A stretch of 32,402 bases of DNA from NCBI GenBank assembly GCA_049999725.1, contig JBNGIS010034027.1, positions 22,680 to 55,081 on the forward strand. Direction: 5' to 3'. Source of the stretch: Haplomitrium mnioides (lineage: Eukaryota; Marchantiophyta; Haplomitriopsida; Calobryales). The notes beneath the pieces were generated by a model, which was not told where the DNA came from, searched no databases, and worked only from the letters and a program-made list of their open reading frames with translations. Both the position numbers and the translations under genes were made by a program. Position 1 is the first letter of the stretch, and each line of letters begins with the position of its first letter. Positions 28,767 through 32,402 of this stretch are shown here, one piece after another.

Positions 28767-31700
28767 TTTTTCATGCTTCTTTTTTCTTTGGTTGTCCAAT
28801 ACTACTTAGTATGTACAGTTTTTGGCCCACCCAATTGGTTGATGTCACTTTTATCCTTAAAAGAAAAACAAAACATGAGTAGTCAAATTTCAAGTTAAAA
28901 AAACATAATTTAACAAATAAAACTAGTAGTTAGAAATAAAATACAAATCAAAAGTTTGTCTTACTAGATGTGCATTGCACTCTCTATGGACTTAATCATT
29001 CACCAAGTTGAGCCATGTTGAGCATATCAATATAACTCAAAGTTTATTGTCTTTTGCATCCCCAAAAGTGCCACCATGAAAACTAATGCCCAACATAGCT
29101 AATGCCCAACATTCTAACTGCTTGTCTAACTTTCTAATCTTATATCTTTTGGCAATACAAAACAAAAAAATAGTGAATAAGGTTAGAGAAAATTTCTTGC
29201 TTCGTGTTGGTGTCAATTATTACCTCGTTCATCTTCTTTATTTTAATATTTCTTGCTAACTTCTTTGCAAATTTGTATTTTGCAAAATTTTCAACCTACA
29301 AGAAACAAAAAAGTTTTAGTTTTGTCAAAAGAAAGTAGAAACAAGTAAATGATGAATAAAATAAGCAATTTCACACTTACAAGAAGTTTCTCAAATAATA
29401 AAATTAAAAAAGCCTTATTTATTCCATTGATGTGAATTAGAAACTTAATTTGTACTTCTTGTCGCATTTGACAATACTTCCAAACAAAAATTTTCACTAT
29501 TACAATCAAAATTTTATACCTTTCCAATTTATTATACATTTCGTCACTCAACATTTCTCTTACTTAAACTCTCACTTAGTTCTTCTCACATTTCAAATGT
29601 GAACTACTAAAGCATCTACAATTTTTTACAAAAAATAGAAAATAAAACCAATTATACATTTTGCAAAGTCTCAATCTTCTCAAGAGTAAACTTTGGTTTC
29701 ATTTTGAAACTCTAGAATTAGTTTAGATTTCATTTTTTTTAATGAGACATTCTTGTTTTCAAAAAACAAATTAACGTCAATGTTCTATCTTTTGCATTGA
29801 TGTAACCTCCAACATGCAACAATGATATAATTATTATCAATAACAAAAAATTTAGGCTTCAATTAGAGTGTATGCAATGTAAAAATAGTAGTCACACAAA
29901 GATAACTTTGGATTCTTTATGCCATATTTTGTAATCAAAAGCTCTTTAATAGGGGTACTATGATTTCCCTTGGGTAATTTTATAAGAATTCTACTTGATC
30001 CATAGTTTAGATCAATAACAACAATGAAAAAAATTGTGAAAACTTGTTTTCAAGCATTTGCTAAGCAAGAAAGTTTACAAAATATTTGTTGAGGTATCAA
30101 AGCTCAATTATCGATACTGTGTTTTGGTATATTCAAATTTTTGAGACAAATAGTGATGGTTTTGCTTTGTATTTGATATCTTGCAACAGCTCTTTCACAA
30201 ATTTGTTTTTGTCTTCTTCTTATTGTTGCTCGAAGAGTAGGGCTATAGGAGGAAGAAGCCTTTTTTAATAGACGTATTGGTGTTGTTGTATGCAATATAG
30301 TGAGTGTGCAACTTAAGCTTAGAGATCGAAATAATAAGATCGTGAATTGGGGTTTTCAAGGTCATGTTCATTCAGTGGCTAATGTCAAGCAACAATAACT
30401 TTGGGTACCAATAAAAGTTTGGGTTTTGGAATATTGTTCATATTTAGGACCATATAATGAGATAGAACTAGTGAGCCATATGGTTCTCGGATAGCATCTT
30501 GTGCATTTTCAACCATAGGTAAGATCAATAGAGAAACCTACAAAAAGAAGGAAGGAGGGAACTAATATTCTTCATGCTATGTTATAGAGGCCTAGACATG
30601 CTCATGGGCAACACTAAGAAATTAGTCATTCCCATTGGAAAAATACTCTTGCACAAGAGTATCCATTCATGGAGACATTAAAATCAATAATTGGAAACAA
30701 AAAGTGTTATCTTAATTGTAAGCTCTTACAATTAAAGGCACATCACTCCATTCGAGAAGGTTTGAAGATTGTTTACTTATTACAACAATTTGTGTTTCAA
30801 TCTTCATGTTTGTAGCCAGCAAAAAGTCGAGGTTTGTGATGATGGTTTGCAATCCATGCTTCAAGCGGTATTGGTCAATTCATTCTATTGACTGGTACAA
30901 AGGTTCATCTAATGCACTTTAGGCAACACTAAAAGGGTTTTATAGTTGAGTACTTCATGCGGCAATGGATGGACTAGTTAACTAAAATGACCTACGAGTA
31001 AACAAAAGGAGTGGTAATTTACAAAAACGAAGAAGAATACTCTATGATACTATCATTAACAACAACAAAATGTCAAGAATGGATATTGAAGACAAAGTGG
31101 AATAGTGTTTTGATTAGGATTGGTTGTGAAAACAAAGATTCAAGAAGGGATCAACAACAATGATTATGAATAGTGTCACAATTGCCATAGACTACAATGA
31201 CAAAGGGTTAGAGAAACAAGTACAATAATGAAGAATTCAAGGAATAATGAACCAATATTGAACTTCTTGTACTAGAAATCATGAAACTACAACACGAACA
31301 TTGTTACCAAAGGGAGATTACGAAGACTAAAGGTTTTACAAAAATGAACTACAAAAAAGAGTGGGCAAGTAATCTACAACAATGAAGGACTCACTTGAAG
31401 GTTATAAAAGTCAAGAAGGTGATGTTTATGAATCACAATAACATAAGACAAATCGAGGAGTTTTACAAAAGTACACAAATGGACAATTCTTGGAAGTTGG
31501 AACAAAGGACAAAATGAAGGTCAGACTTGACAGGGAGCCAATTTCAAAGTAGATTGTGGAAGTTGGAGAGTAGGAATGACTTAGCCAATACAATCTAATG
31601 AGTTTAAGGATCGTAAGGGCAATAGAGTGAGGATAAGTTTCAACTCTCAAGTTTGGAGATGTATGAGCCAATCTACTAGGTATTTATGAACTTTGATAAC

Positions 31701-32291
31701 TAGTCTAAAGAGACAACAAATCTGGTTTCAAACAACATTTGGAGACTCTTTGTAAACATGGTCCAAGTAAGGTGTGTGAGTTCTGAAAGAGGACATTACA
31801 AGGACTATTCCATCAATTCATCAATTACTAAGAGATAACCAAGATACACGCAAGTGCTTCACTTTATTTCCAATAGGATTTAGAACAACCAGGTGCTGTA
31901 GGCAATCTAGCAACCGATACAAATAAGCAAGTTCAATTCTTGATCGAAAAAAAGCCATACAAGATATCATGTAGCCTATTATTACTTTTTGTAGAACTAC
32001 TCATCTCAAACACTCAACTTAGCAAGATCATTATGTTGGTGTAACTTAAGATAATATTACAAGTAATATGAAATAGAGGAGACATCACACTCAATGAATA
32101 ACAAAGCTCGTAAATAGTAGAGGTGGACATTTGTTTTTGAATCAGACTTTTGTTTTCTCTTCCTCCAACTAGCTAACAAACTCACAAATAGGAACAAGCC
32201 CACATGCAAGGAGAGCATATAGATATCAAGTAGACTTCTTGCCTCAATCTCTAACCATACAAACACTTATATTTAAAAAATACAATCTCAA

Positions 32292-32399
<108 letters not shown>

Positions 32400-32402
32400 A
32401 AG

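Overview
The window is a stretch of repeat-rich nuclear DNA from a land plant. The evidence is the plant-type Ty3/gypsy chromovirus family, the initiator-methionine-tRNA primer sites, the AT-rich non-coding spacers and the 10-N scaffold gaps. I cannot name the species. No intact host gene, rRNA or tRNA gene can be supported. Almost everything recognisable is mobile-element DNA.

Layout. Positions 1-273 are a short repetitive segment. A tandem array of a 44-bp unit (274-1102) is split by a complete but inactivated chromovirus on the minus strand, element 1 (1103-5679, target duplication AGTAA). The array resumes at 5680-6228. Positions 6229-12988 are AT-rich spacer with no gene, holding a diverged 112-bp tandem repeat, an AT microsatellite and an assembly gap.

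From 12989 to 27126 lies a three-level nest. The outer layer is an old minus-strand copy of the same chromovirus family, element A. It is cut inside its integrase gene, so its 3' half is at 12989-14325 and its 5' half at 23697-27126. The cut is filled by a different insertion (14326-23696) with TG...CA ends, a TATA box near its right end and GC-rich minisatellite-like DNA. This is best read as a solo LTR of about 4.3 kb, though that is inference. That insertion is in turn interrupted by element 2 (18515-23539), a plus-strand full-length copy of the first family with 433-bp LTRs and target duplication TGTTG. Hand-counted LTR divergence is about 10% for A, 4.8% for element 2 and 3.4% for element 1, which agrees with the nesting order.

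All three gypsy copies have the order LTR, primer site, Gag, protease, reverse transcriptase, RNase H, integrase, chromodomain, polypurine tract, LTR. In element 1 Gag and Pol lie in one frame, and no copy shows a Gag zinc knuckle. Every copy is dead: premature stops (mostly C-to-T or G-to-A changes), frameshifts and lost catalytic residues.

Positions 27127-32402 are AT-rich spacer with two small tandem duplications and a terminal GT/TA microsatellite. Both 10-N gaps are flanked by exact 47-bp duplications and look like unmerged contig overlaps.
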